From NCBI RefSeq assembly GCF_038396675.1, contig NC_088933.1, positions 34,432,501 to 34,496,500 on the forward strand: DNA of 64,000 bases. Reading direction: 5' to 3'. Of this stretch, positions 10,320-21,852 are shown piece after piece. This DNA is from Hydra vulgaris. Its lineage: Eukaryota; Cnidaria; Hydrozoa; Anthoathecata; Hydridae. The notes under the pieces are model-generated. The model saw only the letters and a list, made by a program, of their open reading frames with translations. It ran no database searches and had not been told where the DNA came from. Positions within the stretch are counted from its first letter, which is position 1. The number at the start of each line of letters is the position of its first letter. The translations under genes were made by a program, and so were the position numbers.

Positions 10320-12640
10320 TGAAATCTTTCTTATCCTAGTCAGTGCTTAGTTTCTCCACATTCACCCTTAGGTGCTTCTGATCACAGTTTGATCACTCTA
10401 AAACTAATATCTCATTCTTCTTCATCACCTGAATCCCCCTATTATCAAACCTCTTACAACTACAGTAAAGCTGACTGGGATTCTTTCCGTGATTTTCTTC
10501 GTGATGGCCCTTGGGTAGAAATCTTTTGTCTTCCTGTCGAAAAATGTGCTTCTTACATAACTTCGTGGATTAAGGTTGGCGTGGAAACTTTTGTTCCCTT
10601 TCTAAAATTTCAGGTCAAGCCTCACTCTCCTCCATGGTTTTCTGCACACTGTGCTGCTACAATTGCCAATCAAAACTGTTACTTCCATATTTATCATTAA
10701 AAATTTTTTCCAGAAAACAGATGTCTGTTTATTACTGCCAGAAACAATTGTAAAAAGGTTTCAAGTAACACCAAAACCCGCTATTCTCAGGTCATGAAAT
10801 TTCGTATCTCACCTCAAAAATTAGGCTCTCGTGACTTCTGGAAAATCTTTAATAATATCAATATTAGGGGAAAATCTTTAATTTCACCTCTCTTGTATGG
10901 TTCAGACTTTGTCACCTCACCTAAAGACAAAGCTGAATTGTTTGCTAAAAACTTTTTACCAATATCATCTCCTCATTCTACTAGTTGCGTTCTACCTGAT
11001 ATTGCCAACAAACAGGTTGATCCATTGCTTGACATTCATATCACTCCAGCTTCTGTATCTAAAGTGATTTTCTGTCTAGACTCCTCTACAACTTGTGGTC
11101 CGGACAACATACCTGTTATTGTCTTGCAGAAGTGTTCTCCGGAGCTGTCGTCTATACTCTCAAAACTATTTAACAAGTGCTTTTCAGAGGCTTGTTTTCC
11201 AGCCTTCTTGAAAGCGGCATCTGTTATCCCCATCTTCAAAAATTCTGGAGAGCGATCTGATTTGTCTAACTACCGTCCCATTAGTCTTCTTCCTATCATA
11301 AGCCATGTTTTTAAATCTTTAATTAACAAACACTTAATTTCTCATCTTGAATCTAATAACTTACTTCCTGACCATCAATATGGATTTCGATCTTTTTGTT
11401 CTACAGCTGATTTGCTAACAGTAATAACTGATAGGTTTTATCGTGCATTAGATAAAGGTGGAAAGGTTAAGGCCATCGTTCTTGACATTTCAAAAGCTTT
11501 TGATAAAGTTTGGCATGCTGGTCTTCTCCATAAACTTTCTTCTTATGGTGTATCCGGCAACATCTTTAAGGTCATTGAAGCCTTCCTTTCCAATCGTAGT
11601 ATAAAAGTTGTCCTCGATGGACAGCACTCTTCTTCTTATAGTGTTACTTCAGGGGTTCCTCAAGGTTGTTTCCTTGGCCCTATACTCTTTTTAATTCACA
11701 TTAACGATCTTCCAGATATTCTCACATCTAAGGTGGCATTGTTTGCTGATAATACTCCCATTTATTCTTGTCGTGATAAGAAACCAACACCCTCTGATTG
11801 CTTGGAGGGGGCATTTGATCTTGAAAAGGATTTCACTTCTGCTACAGCATGGGGCTCACATTGGCTGGTGAACTTTAATTCAGATAAAACTAAATTATTT
11901 TCAACAAATCGTTATCGCAATAATTTCGATCTTCTTATATTTATGAACGGTGATGTACTCTATGAGTCATCCACTCTTCATATTCTAGGTTAACTCTTAC
12001 TTCCAATCTTTCTTGGAAACTATGCATCAAATCAGTTGCAAAATTAGCATCTGCTAAGGTTGCATCTCTTTATCGAGCTCGTCACTTTCTTACTTTGGAT
12101 TCTCTATAAATCTCAAATCCGGCCTTGCATGGAATACTGTTGCCATATCTGGGGCGGTTCTTCTAATGATGCCCTTTCTCTTTTAGACAAGGTGCAAAAA
12201 CGCATTGTAAACATAGTTAGACCTGCTCTTGCATCCAACCTCTAACCATTATCACATCGTCGTAATGTTGCTTCTCTTTCTCTTTTTTTCAAATACTATA
12301 ATGGGCACTGCTCTCAAGAGCTAGCGTCTCCTGTGCCATCTACTAAATTTTATTCTCGTGTTACTTGTCATTCAATTAAGTGTCATCCTTTTTATGTAAC
12401 TGTTCCTAAGTGCTCCAAAAACGCTTATTCGTCTAGTTTTTTTCCACGAACATCAGCTCTTTGGAATTCTTTTCCTTCAACTTGCCTTCCTGATTCATAT
12501 AATTTGTAATCCCTGAAGTCGTCCGTCAATCTTTATCTTGCTCTACAATCTTCATCTTATTCCTTTCAGTAACTTCCAACTTTAATTAGTGGCTGCTTGC
12601 AGCCTTGTTGGAAGCAAAAATGTTTAAAAAAATACTTGTA
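10320..12640 (+). mobile_element. 5'-truncated non-LTR retrotransposon (LINE family 1), plus copy
   Basis: This copy begins within the endonuclease domain and runs through the reverse transcriptase to a 3' region ending in an A-rich stretch near 12630. It aligns along its length with the minus-strand copy at 51.19-54.23 kb; the proteins are nearly identical over the RT. The 3' end shares a GGCTGCTTGCAGCC-like hairpin with the other copy (GGCTTCTTGCAGCC). 5' truncation is the usual outcome of target-primed reverse transcription. Confidence 0.85.
10325..12509 (+). pseudogene. LINE family 1 ORF2 (endonuclease C-terminus + reverse transcriptase), broken
   Basis: Encodes the reverse transcriptase that copies the element's RNA at a nicked target. 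The endonuclease end is visible as GASDHSLITLKL (10370-10405). RT blocks follow: KNSGERSDLSNYRPISLLPI, HQYGFRSFCSTADLL, LDISKAFDKVWHAGLLHKL, SGVPQGCFLGPILFL, and the active-site box at about 11745. That box reads LFADNTPIYS; family members have FADD, so the second catalytic Asp is replaced by Asn. A stop at 10698-10700 and frameshifts near 11990 and 12110-12245 break the frame. The tail with HRRNVASLSL-like residues extends to a stop at about 12509. Confidence 0.9.
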
Positions 12641-12649
12641 GATTTTTTA

Positions 12650-12913
12650 TTTTTTCTTAGAAGTTTGTTTTATTCCTTTTGTCATCCATGAACAGTTCAA
12701 GTACTTTTTTTTTTTCTTTTTGTCTGTAAGTGGAAAGTGATTATTGTATTGTTCAAGGAAAATGTTAATAAATGTGCTAAAGACAGTATTTGTAAGCCCT
12801 TGGTGGTATTAAACATAAACAGTAGACCGATTTGTTTTTGAAATAGATTTTTTAAACTCGAATATGGAAGATAAATTCATTTTTAATGAGGTTGAGTATT
12901 GTTTATTGTGTAT
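12650..12913. other. AT-rich junction between two LINE copies
   Basis: Low-complexity T-rich DNA with no recognisable gene. It separates the plus-strand LINE 3' end from the minus-strand LINE fragment that starts near 12914. Confidence 0.4.
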
Positions 12914-13970
12914 TTAAGAAATCAAAAACTGATCTGTATTGTCTTTTTTAAAAATTCCTGTTTTATGAGATGCATCTAAAAATGAGTTTGTTAGTATATC
13001 TATAGCAGTAATTGGGGTTGAAGTGACTCGTGTAGGTTCATTTATTAATGAGATTATACCGTGCTGAAACAAATTATCAAAGAAGGTTTTTGTGTTGTCA
13101 TGTTCAATGTATTTTAAACAGTCTATGTTCAAGTCTCCTATGCAAAATAATTTTTTTTCACTTTTTTTTTTTCACTGTAGTTAGAAATATGAAAATTTGA
13201 GTTTGTTTGTGAAAATTGTCAAACCGTCAGTACGCCATGTTTCCGCAAAATCGTCATATGTCATGTGTCTGTAAGACACATCATGATAAATAAATAATTA
13301 CATTCTAAAAGGAAATTTTTAATTTGTCAATATTTAAGTTAATACTTCTCATATTTATGTGTATGGCCGAAAAATCATCTTTACATGATTTAAATTGGGT
13401 TTTAAAAGTATCAATATCAAAATATTCTGTATTACAACATTTTTCGTTAGATATTTTTTAACCGCGTGAAAAAAGTTATGACGAAATATATTATTTGTGG
13501 TTTTAAAATTTTTGGAGTAATGGGCTTAAAGTCAATTGTCAGTTTAATATCTTTTTAATTACACAGATTGCGGCTTTACATCTTGCTGATTTCTTTATTT
13601 TTGAAATTCTTTAACGAATATTTTATCATATTTAATAATAGCGTATTTACCTTCTTTGCGAAATCTTTTCACATCTTCCTATAGCTTTTTTCCTTATTTC
13701 CAGTGTTTCATTCGCGTAATTTTCGTTGATGAATATCCCTGTGCTTCTGAGTTTTTTCGCTAATGTTAAAGCTTTATTTTTACTTAGAAACTCTAATAGT
13801 TTAACAATTATTGTTCTTGAAGATGTATTGCCCTTTACTTTCCCAACGCAATGAGGTCATTTAATAGTTATGTCCTCAAAGATTCCCAGCTTGTTTTTAA
13901 ATATATTTCTAAGTTGATTTGCACAATCATTCCAAGTTTTGTTTGGCAGCTCCCCGAACAGCAAAGATTT
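12914..13970 (-). pseudogene. LINE fragment: ORF1 C-terminus and endonuclease remnant
   Basis: Read on the minus strand, an ORF1-type protein comes first (13970-13600). Recognisable stretches are FGELPNKTWNDCANQLRNIF, VKGNTSSRTIIVKLLEFLSK and KLRSTGIFINENYANETLEI, typical of the RNA-binding C-terminal domain of LINE ORF1 proteins. One in-frame TGA and a frameshift interrupt it. After decayed sequence, the endonuclease block GDLNIDCLKYIEHDNTK and EPTRVTSTPITAIDIL appears (13150-12914). The RT part is absent, so the copy is 3'-deleted or was cut by rearrangement. This seems a different family from the 10.3 kb copy. Confidence 0.7.
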
Positions 13971-13982
13971 AATGGTGCTATA

Positions 13983-14190
13983 ATGGCTAGCCTATGCCAG
14001 CGAATTGATTAACGGGCCGATAAAGTTCCGTTCTTGGATCGCCGTTACAGGGCCATAGCCGAGCCTTTATAAAATTGCCTGAGCTAGGTAGCCACAATAA
14101 AATCCATAAACGGTTCAATAAAGAATTGTAAAAGCAGAACAACGAATATTGGGTTGATACTGGCCCATCAGATCCAATCAAATATATCTA
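13983..14190. repeat. Locally GC-richer repeat-like block of unknown type
   Basis: This block (CTAGCCTATGCCAGCG ... TACTGGCCCATCAGATCC) is clearly less AT-rich than its flanks and has GGGCC words near both ends. Its position could also make it the 5' untranslated part of the adjacent minus-strand LINE. No coding motif or tRNA fold is visible. Confidence 0.35.
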
Positions 14191-14845
14191 GGATTGTTTA
14201 AAAAAATACTTTTAGGTGATAATCTACTCTGTTTTTTTATACATTCTATTTTGCGAACATAATTATTTCTAGATAAATTTTAAAAATTGATATTTTATTA
14301 ATGGAAATTTCTATTTTTAAAATGATTTCTCAATAAATAATTGCAAGATAATTCTTTTGTTAAATAAATAAGATTTCCTATTGTTAGACCACAAATAACT
14401 TAATAATCATGTTAAATTAGGATGTGTTGTTAAACTACAAGTAACAAAATGATAATGTTATATTAACATTACTTACAAGTCTATTTATCTCAAACTTATT
14501 TATTTACATCAAACATTAACCATTAAATTGGTTTAATGTTTAAATGAAATGTTATTACAAAGCTAAACTGGTTAGAGAAACTTTGTACCTAAGTTATGAA
14601 AATAACGGCAACTGAAGATTATTAGAAATTAATAGAAAAAATCTGATGGAAATGTTGGCTTTGGAGAAAAAGAAATATATAAAACATATGTATAATTAAT
14701 AATATACTTATATTTCATATATAATACACAATTGTGTTTTATATATAAAATTTATGTATCTTATTGTATATTTATATATAAAATATATGTATATAATTGA
14801 ATATATATGTATATTATTAGGCAGGTTATTTTAACAGTTTTGCCA
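14191..14845. other. AT-rich spacer, no gene seen
   Basis: AT-rich sequence with many TATATAA words (14690-14815) and no open frame of note on either strand. Confidence 0.6.
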
Positions 14846-14847
14846 TA

Positions 14848-15753
14848 GGGGAGACCGGGGCTAGTTGGCCGCATGGGTAAGTTGACGAACTGCGTTTATC
14901 TTTAGAGCCTTTCATCAGAAAGTGAAAAAAATTACTCAGGAACTTCCTTATTGACCATTTCATCATTCACTGTAGTATTGTCAGGATTCGCACATGTGCA
15001 TGGGAGATATTGAGATTTATGCGTTTTTTGGACAAAAACTTAAATTTTAGAACATCGTTTTCTTTTTACTTTACAAAAGAAAAGATTTAGTCGTATGAAA
15101 AAAAAATTATTGTAAAAGTTCCAGTCACAATTGGTTTACAATATCCAGTCAGACTTTTTTTTCAAAGCTGCCGTTTTTCAGGATCTATAGACTGTTTATT
15201 AAAAAAAAAACCTTTCGGGGTAAGTTGACAAATTTTTCACGGGGTAAGTTGGCTCATAGCATTTACTATGGAAAAAATTATTTATTTTTATAAAATTATT
15301 TTTTTTTTTTTTTCATTTTTAACAATATTGAAAATGTTTATTCTTACAAAAAAATAAAATTTTTTCAGTTTTTTTTTCCACAGATAAAAGGTGGGTTACT
15401 GTTTGGCTTTTATACGGAGTAATATTTGGTACCAGCTAAAAGTAATATTAAATTTTGGGATAAAATTGTTGCAAAAATTAATTTTAAAAAAATTTCTTTT
15501 AATTTTGCACTTAATAGTTCATTAATAATAATTTTTATAGTTTGCGCCACCTTACCCCGTGGTGGGGTAAGTTGGCGCAAACTTTTTTTTTTTGAGGTCC
15601 GGAAAGGCCCCAAGAATTTTTTTTTGTAAATGAATGCAAACTTTATAAGATACCCTAATCCATACTCTTTAAGACTACACTTTAATATTTTTTAAAAAAT
15701 TTACTGCTAAGGCTACAGAGCTCAAAACCGAGCCAACTAGCCCCGGTCTCCCC
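14848..15753. mobile_element. MITE family 1: GGGGAGACCGGGG ends, TA target
   Basis: The ends GGGGAGACCGGGGCTAGTTG (14848) and the reverse complement at 15753 form matching TIRs of over 20 bases. Both are flanked by TA (14846-14847 and 15754-15755), so a TA duplication is likely, as in Tc1/mariner. No transposase is encoded. The motif GGGGTAAGTTGGC recurs inside (about 15218, 15241, 15563). A central hairpin at 15541-15581 pairs TTTGCGCCACCTTACCCC with its near-perfect complement. A fragment of the same family lies at 21041-21340. Confidence 0.85.
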
Positions 15754-15755
15754 TA

Positions 15756-17650
15756 TTTTATTATCTTTTTGTTGCCATAAACATAACTTTTTTATTTATA
15801 ATTTGAGTGTTTTTAACACATTTATCTATATATTCTTATAGTTTAGTTGTAATAATATAATGATAATATCTTCTTTATAAATATAGTACAACTATGTTAT
15901 ACTATATTGTGTTACACAATGTTGTTGAATTCAAATAATGGATCCTTGAAAATTTATAACATATTAGTAATTTTCATTGGAAATTATTTACAGGAGATAG
16001 GAAAAGGTACTGAGTCTATATATCTAGATATGGACAAATATATGTTTTTATCAAAATAATTTGATTAATTCATTGATTAAAAAAATAATTAAATAATGAT
16101 TAAACTGCTAGTCAGTTTAATCATTATTTAATAATTTTTTTCTAAATATATTTGCTAATCTCTTTGCTTATAAATATATTAAATAGTTTTAAATAAACCA
16201 CCAAAGTTGTGATACACATTATTAGTGTATAGTCTAACAAAAGCACATGTCAGACTTCACAACTTTTCACAGTTTTGTATATATTTAACCTAGAGTGATT
16301 AAAATAAGTTTAAGTTTTTTCTTTCTTAACTTCTTGTTATAAATAATTTTATTTGGCAACTATTCTGTTTATGAAAAGTTTATGTTGATCGTTTGATCTT
16401 ACGGATTGTTGTTTATATATCATTAATTGTTGCCTTTTGTTTTAGAATTTTCTATAAATATTTGAGCATTGTACCAATTTATTACATTCAAGTCATTAAT
16501 AAACCTGTATAGTTGTATCGCATCACCTCTTGATACGCTAATTTCTAATGTGGAGAGTTTATCAGTCAGTTTTTCATTAATCTTTTAAAATATAAACTTT
16601 ATGATGGAGTTGTTCAACCATAATGTTTGTTCAACCACAATAACATGTTTCCGTATATGAAAACTCCTTAAAGAGGTTTAATAATCAAGGTGAGGTCTAA
16701 ATAGTGATGTAAGTATTAATGCTGTAATTCTTTTATCTAAATATTGCAAGGGTTTTTGAATCGCCCTAATGTCAAACTTTCAAAGTCAATTTTTCTTTAT
16801 AGTTTTATTTTTGAAACGCTTCCATTAAAAATTATAAAGAGTTGCCAATAATGACGCTACTGGGCTTATTTTTGTTTTAGTGTATAGCTTATTCCTTATT
16901 CTCTTCTACTGTGATAATAAATTCATTCCATAGATTTGATGCTTTTTCTTACTTATTATTTTATATGAAAAAACTTAAAAGAAATTAATTTTAACTATTA
17001 TATTTAATACTCCTGATGTTTCATTTTTAGAGTTTGTTAGTGATGAATTATGTGCCACCACATAAACGTAGCAAATATTAATGAAGTTATTGCAATAAAC
17101 GTAATGTTAAAACAAAAATCTCAAATCTCAAGTTAAATAGTTTATTAATATTTCTGCTTTCAGTGTTTAAGTGAAGCAAAAGTTTTATTCCCTTATTTTA
17201 CTATTACTAACGACTAGATTTACTGATTTTATAAAATAAATAAAATAGTTTCTGTGTATAAAAAATAGATGAGATTAAAATAGATGACATGTAAAAGAAA
17301 TAAAAGAAATTGAGAGGCATTTTAATAATTTTTTTTTCCATTAATTCAAAATAACTTTTACAATAAAAGAATGAAAAAAATATCTATAATAAGAATTACA
17401 AGTTATTTTAACTTTACAATAAGAATGTGGAAGCTCGCACAAGATCATAAGATCTTATGATCTTCTTTGAGTATCCACAATTGACAATAATCATCAAGAA
17501 CCGCTCAAAGAGATTTTAAATAAAAAATTACTGTTTAAAATACATATATTCACCCTTTAATACATATTTAATTATTTACACACATATAAACGTAAAAACA
17601 TATAAATATATATACTTACACATACACACGTATACATGTATATATACATA
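15756..17650. other. AT-rich region without recognisable gene
   Basis: No coding motif was found. It contains a hairpin (16081-16107 paired with 16113-16140; AATAATGATTAAACTG arms). From about 17540 it grades into alternating purine-pyrimidine DNA (CACACGTATACATG-type words) leading to the (TA)n array at 17697. Confidence 0.5.
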
Positions 17651-17692
17651 CATGTGTGTACATGCAAAAGTATGTATTTGCATGCACACGTG

Positions 17693-17696
<4 letters not shown>

Positions 17697-17786
<90 letters not shown>
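17697..17786. repeat. (TA)n microsatellite
   Basis: A pure TA dinucleotide array. Its right edge is exactly the left end of Tc1-like element B, which inserts at TA sites. Confidence 0.97.
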
Positions 17787-17789
<3 letters not shown>

Positions 17790-19489
17790 TGTCTTAAAAA
17801 GTTATCTGACCAAACAGTTTTTTTAATATTTGTCCTAAAAAAAGTGCTGTATTTTCGTAAATTTAAACTTTTCTGGTAAACTTAAAACTAATAAAAATAA
17901 AAGAACATGTTTTTAAATATATTTTCTTTATTTCAATGTAAAATATGAATCACAAAGTTTTCAGTCTTTAAATAAATGAACTTAGGTCGTTTTTTTATTG
18001 TCAAAAAAATATTCGACCAAACGCATTATTTGTTCCATAATAAATTATTATATAACAAAACAATTATTTTAATACTTTGTTGGGCCTCCCTTTGCTTGGA
18101 TTACAGCTTCTAGACGTCTAGGCATTGATTTGGCTAAAGATTTTGTTTCTTCTGATTGAATATTTTCCCAGGCTTCTTCAATTGCCACTTTGAGGTTTTC
18201 TTTTTTGGAAAATGACCGATCTCCAATTTTTCGGTCTACAATTCCCACAAATGTTCAATGGGATTAAGGTCCGGTGATTGTGCAGGCCATTCCAAGACCT
18301 CAACATTATTTTCAGCAAACCACTCCTTTGTTTTAGTGGCACAATGCTTGGGATCGTTATCTTGCTGAAATGTAAAATCAGATCCTAGCCGAAGTTTTCG
18401 GGCAGATGACTTCAAATTTTGCTTTAATATGTTTCTGTATTGCACCTGATCCATTATAGTATCAATAAATTGGAGTTTTCCAACACCCTTCCAAGCCATT
18501 GAACCCCATACCATCGCGTTAACGCCACCATACTTGACAGTTCCTCTCACGCAGCTTAATTTGTAGGCTTCTCCGGCTTTTCTCCAAACTTTTTGGGCTC
18601 CATCAGATGACTTTAAGTTGAATTTCGATTCGTCGCTCCACAGGATCTTTATCCAGAAACTTAACGGCATGTTTTTGAACTTCTTAGCAAACTCCAATCT
18701 TCTTTTCATGTGTTTCTTACTCAAATATGGTTTATTACGCACAAGTCGTCCTTGAAATCCCTGGTCTCGGATACGATTTCTGATTGTCTGATGGGATAAT
18801 TTGATTCCATAATTCTCTTCAGCTTGCTCAGCCAGTTTTCGAGCAGAAATGAAGCGATTTTTCTTGACTTGTATAATTAAGTTTCTATCAAAACTCTTAG
18901 AAGTCTTTTTTTTTGCGACCCTGGCCTTCTTTGTGGCTGTTGTTCCGATCAAATTATACTTCTTCATTATGTCGGATACTGTATTATGAGGAATTCCAGT
19001 CTCTTGCTGCACCTGACGATAGGTTTTACCCTGATTGACTAGATCGACAGCTAAATTTCTCTGAGAAACAGTCCAGTGACGTTTACCTCCAACCATTTTA
19101 CTTAAAAAAACATTAAACCTTTTTTTTTATACAAAACTTTTTTTTTACTACAAAAAAACAGTTTTTTGTTATCAATTTCATTAATTGTATAAAAATTTGC
19201 TAAAATATTTCAACAAATTTCACATAAAATTAATTAAACTTACATAAATATGGCTTGGTCGGATAATTTTTTTACAAGCTTATTCAGTACTAAGTTTCTT
19301 TTAGGTCAAATAATAAACCAACTGAAGCATGAATCAAATATAATGAACGCTTAATAACATACTATTCCCAATAGAATTAAAATGACAGACATAATAAGTA
19401 TCGCTATTCATTGTTTTTAGTATAATTTAGAGCGTAAACATTTTTTATTGGGAAAAACTTTTTTGGTCGGATAATTTTTTGAGACACTG
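17787..19489 (-). mobile_element. Tc1/mariner-type DNA transposon B (well preserved)
   Basis: TIRs start CAGTGTCTTAAAAAGTTATC at the left and CAGTGTCTCAAAAAATTATC on the reverse strand at the right; both continue with GACCAAA. TA flanks both ends (17785-17786 and 19490-19491). The left insertion point is the end of a TA array. The element is 1.70 kb and carries a transposase with a single visible frameshift, so it is the youngest-looking Tc1 copy in this window. Confidence 0.93.
18069..19096 (-). pseudogene. Tc1-like transposase with a single frameshift (element B)
   Basis: Cut-and-paste transposase. The ATG at 19096 starts MVGGKRHWTVSQRNLAVDLV. The first helix-turn-helix spans about residues 10-50 (KTYRQVQQETGIPHNTVSDI) and the second about 75-125. 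Catalytic residues are present: Asp in LWSDESKFNL, Asp in FQQDNDPKH and Glu in PIEHLWEL. There are exactly 34 residues between the second Asp and the Glu (DD34E). A one-base slip near 18236-18240 creates a TAG just after LWEL. In the shifted frame the expected tail continues, ending GGPTKY and a stop at 18069-18071. All three catalytic residues lie upstream of the break. Length would be about 340 residues, normal for Tc1 transposases. Confidence 0.94.
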
Positions 19490-19491
19490 TA

Positions 19492-19824
19492 TACATATTA
19501 TAGGATATTTGTGTATGCATTCGCTCACTTTTTTTGCTAATCTAAACTGATACGGTCTTAGAAAAGAAGAAAAAACAAAGAATAATGAATAAAAAAATTG
19601 TTGTCCCATGCTAAACCCTCAGTCGATGTAGCAGCACTCCGCTGCGAATCAGGCTATTTGTCAGTCAATGTATGTACGTGTGAAGCCCACGGCAGCAGGC
19701 TATTTCAATATGACGTCACACTGCTCACCTAAATCAGCAGTATAAGATTTCTCCATCTTTCTGATAAACCTACTGATTGAGAAACATGCTGTTGAAGAAA
19801 AAAATTAGATAATTGTTTTTACTA

Positions 19825-19827
<3 letters not shown>
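19492..19827. other. Spacer with a less AT-rich block
   Basis: Positions 19600-19790 (CATGCTAAACCCTCAGTCGA ... CAGCAGTATAAG) are less AT-rich than their surroundings and contain two CAGGCTATTT words (19650 and 19707). This may be a repeat fragment, but no TIR or coding motif is visible. Confidence 0.35.

Positions 19828-19910
<83 letters not shown>
19828..19910. repeat. (TA)n microsatellite
   Basis: A pure TA array followed to about 20000 by imperfect TATATG/TATTTA variants. Confidence 0.97.
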
Positions 19911-19916
<6 letters not shown>

Positions 19917-20420
19917 TTATTTATAGATATGTAGATATATGCATATATATTTATATGTGTGTGTAAGTAAATATATTTCCATGTTGGTATGTTATATGTG
20001 TTTAAATAACTATATATGTATTTGTATGTATACAAATAAACATGTAACAAATGTCAAATAAAAGTTTGCACAAAATAAAACTGCACACTAATTAATACAT
20101 CAAGTATTAGTTTTATGTTTTTTTTTTCAAAATAGATGGTACTTTGTTACATCTTTGAGTACTAATACTTTTTTAGCACATTATGATAATAAAATCAGTT
20201 GACTGCTTTTTACATACATGGAATTTTTCAAGATATCTGTCTAAATTTGCACAATTGTCTTTTGATATTCATATTTCTTGAACTTTTTTCTTAATGTAGT
20301 CCATAAGTCTCGTAAGATTTTTAGTGCTACCCAACACCTTTTACCTACCAGACTCAGATAGTGATTTTAATTCTTTTTTTTTATTTTCTTTAGTCACTAT
20401 TAAGAATAAATGTGATTGTA

Positions 20421-20600
20421 ACTTTTTTTTTTTTTTTTTTTTTTATTTACACTTTTGCGATAAAAAAAAATTTACAGTCGTAACTTATAAAAAAATAATT
20501 ACATGACCGGGGCTAGAAGAAGACAAATTTTGTCTTATCATTAAGCCCCAAAAAATGCGTCATTACTAGACAAAATATAGTTTGACAATAAAATATAGTT
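20421..20600 (-). mobile_element. 3' end of a 5'-truncated LINE (poly-A tail and 3' UTR only)
   Basis: The T run at 20424-20443 is a poly-A tail on the minus strand. It is preceded by a short 3' UTR that includes CTTCTTCTAGCCCCGGTCAT (about 20501-20520). This arrangement suggests a strongly truncated retrotransposon insertion. No coding part is retained, so the family is not assignable from sequence alone. Confidence 0.4.
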
Positions 20601-20856
20601 TCAATGTATACATCTCTAATATATATTATAAAAGAAAATTTAAATATATCGCATATCGTTTAAAATTTATAGTTTTTCAAAAAATAAGATATAACAATTG
20701 CTTTATAAAATAAAAGAAACAAAATTTATTAAAATGTTAAATGACAAAAATAACATTCAAGAAATGGTTTGAAAAATAAGAAGATATGATTTTATATAAA
20801 AACATTTTATTGGTAAAGCATTTTATAGTTTAACTTATTTAATTATATTTATAATA

Positions 20857-21722
20857 GGGGAAAGGCGCCTATGATGGCATACTTAACTTTGAAGCTTCAT
20901 TATTCAGTATCCTGAAGACCAATAATAAAAGTTTTGATATGGATACATTCCATATCAAAATTTTTTTTATAAGCTATTCTTATTATAAAAAAAAGCACAA
21001 GTATGCCATCATAGGCAACCACTGCTCCTATGATGGCATAGGGGAGGATGGGGCTAGTTAGGATCGAGGGTAACTTAATGATTTCATTTAACCTTAGAGT
21101 CTTCCCTCAGAAAAGTCAGAATTTACTCGAAACCATCCTAATTTACCATTTCATGCTACACACCAACATTGTAAAACTTTGCGCATGCGCATAGGATATA
21201 TTGCTTTTTACGTAATTTTTTGACCAAAAAAAAATGTTGGAGCATCGCTTTCTTTTAACTTGACTTAAAAATAAGTTTTTCTTATAAAAAAAAAAAGGTT
21301 TTCCCAACTCGTCAATATTTCAACATCCCCAACTTGTCAGTATGCCATCATGGGTAAAAGTCATCATTTTCGTTCATCACAAGCTGTGTCTGCTTTGTTC
21401 AAAAGATAAAATCAAAGTAACTATTCCACTAAATGCACAAAACTTGAATATAAAATGCATGAAAATTTCATTTCTGCACAGTTAATAGTAAAATCACAAT
21501 CTTAAATATACGAGGGAAATAAAACTACAACAGCACATCCCAAAATCAGTTTTTGTTGATTATAAAAACAATATTTGTGCACAAGGGACGTTTTTTCACT
21601 AAAACTAATGTAAAGTCAGTATAGTCATGTAGGTCTAATCATTTTTTTACCAAAACCAATTTTAATGGAAATATGACCGGTAAGCCATCATAGGCGCTAT
21701 GCCATCATAGGCGCCTTTCCCC
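20857..21722. mobile_element. MITE family 2: GGGGAAAGGCGCC ends, TA target
   Basis: The left end GGGGAAAGGCGCCTATGATG (20857) has its reverse complement at the right end (21722). TA flanks both ends (20855-20856, 21723-21724). The family word TATGATGGCATA and its complement recur at 20870, 21002, 21029, 21351, 21682 and 21700. A perfect 14-bp-arm hairpin of that word spans 21002-21040. There is no transposase. A foreign MITE fragment is nested at 21041-21340. Confidence 0.85.
21041..21340. mobile_element. Nested fragment of MITE family 1
   Basis: Beginning right after TA (21039-21040), GGGGAGGATGGGGCTAGTTA parallels the family 1 left end at 14848. The resemblance continues for roughly 250 bases: matched blocks include the CTTTAGAGCC/CCTTAGAGTC words, the CATTTCATC/CATTTCATGC words and the GCATGCGCATAGG/ACATGTGCATGGG words. 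The right family 1 terminus is missing; family 2 sequence resumes near 21350. Confidence 0.7.
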
Positions 21723-21852
21723 TACTTTTCATTGCCAATTAAGTAAAAGCAAATAAACAGTATAAAATAAAAGTAAAAGAATAATAAATAACGCAAAAAT
21801 AAAAAATAATTTTCTCAAAAAGAAGATTAACATTTAAAATGATAAAAATATA

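Noticed and set aside
17652..17879. Open frames made of alternating Tyr-Ile (also at 19805, 33363, 37119, 42013, 43338, 44031, 61767, 63628)
   Set aside because: They are translations of (TA)n arrays with no flanking coding signal.
19600..19790. tRNA or small RNA gene in the less AT-rich block
   Set aside because: No A/B-box pair with correct spacing or cloverleaf could be found by eye.
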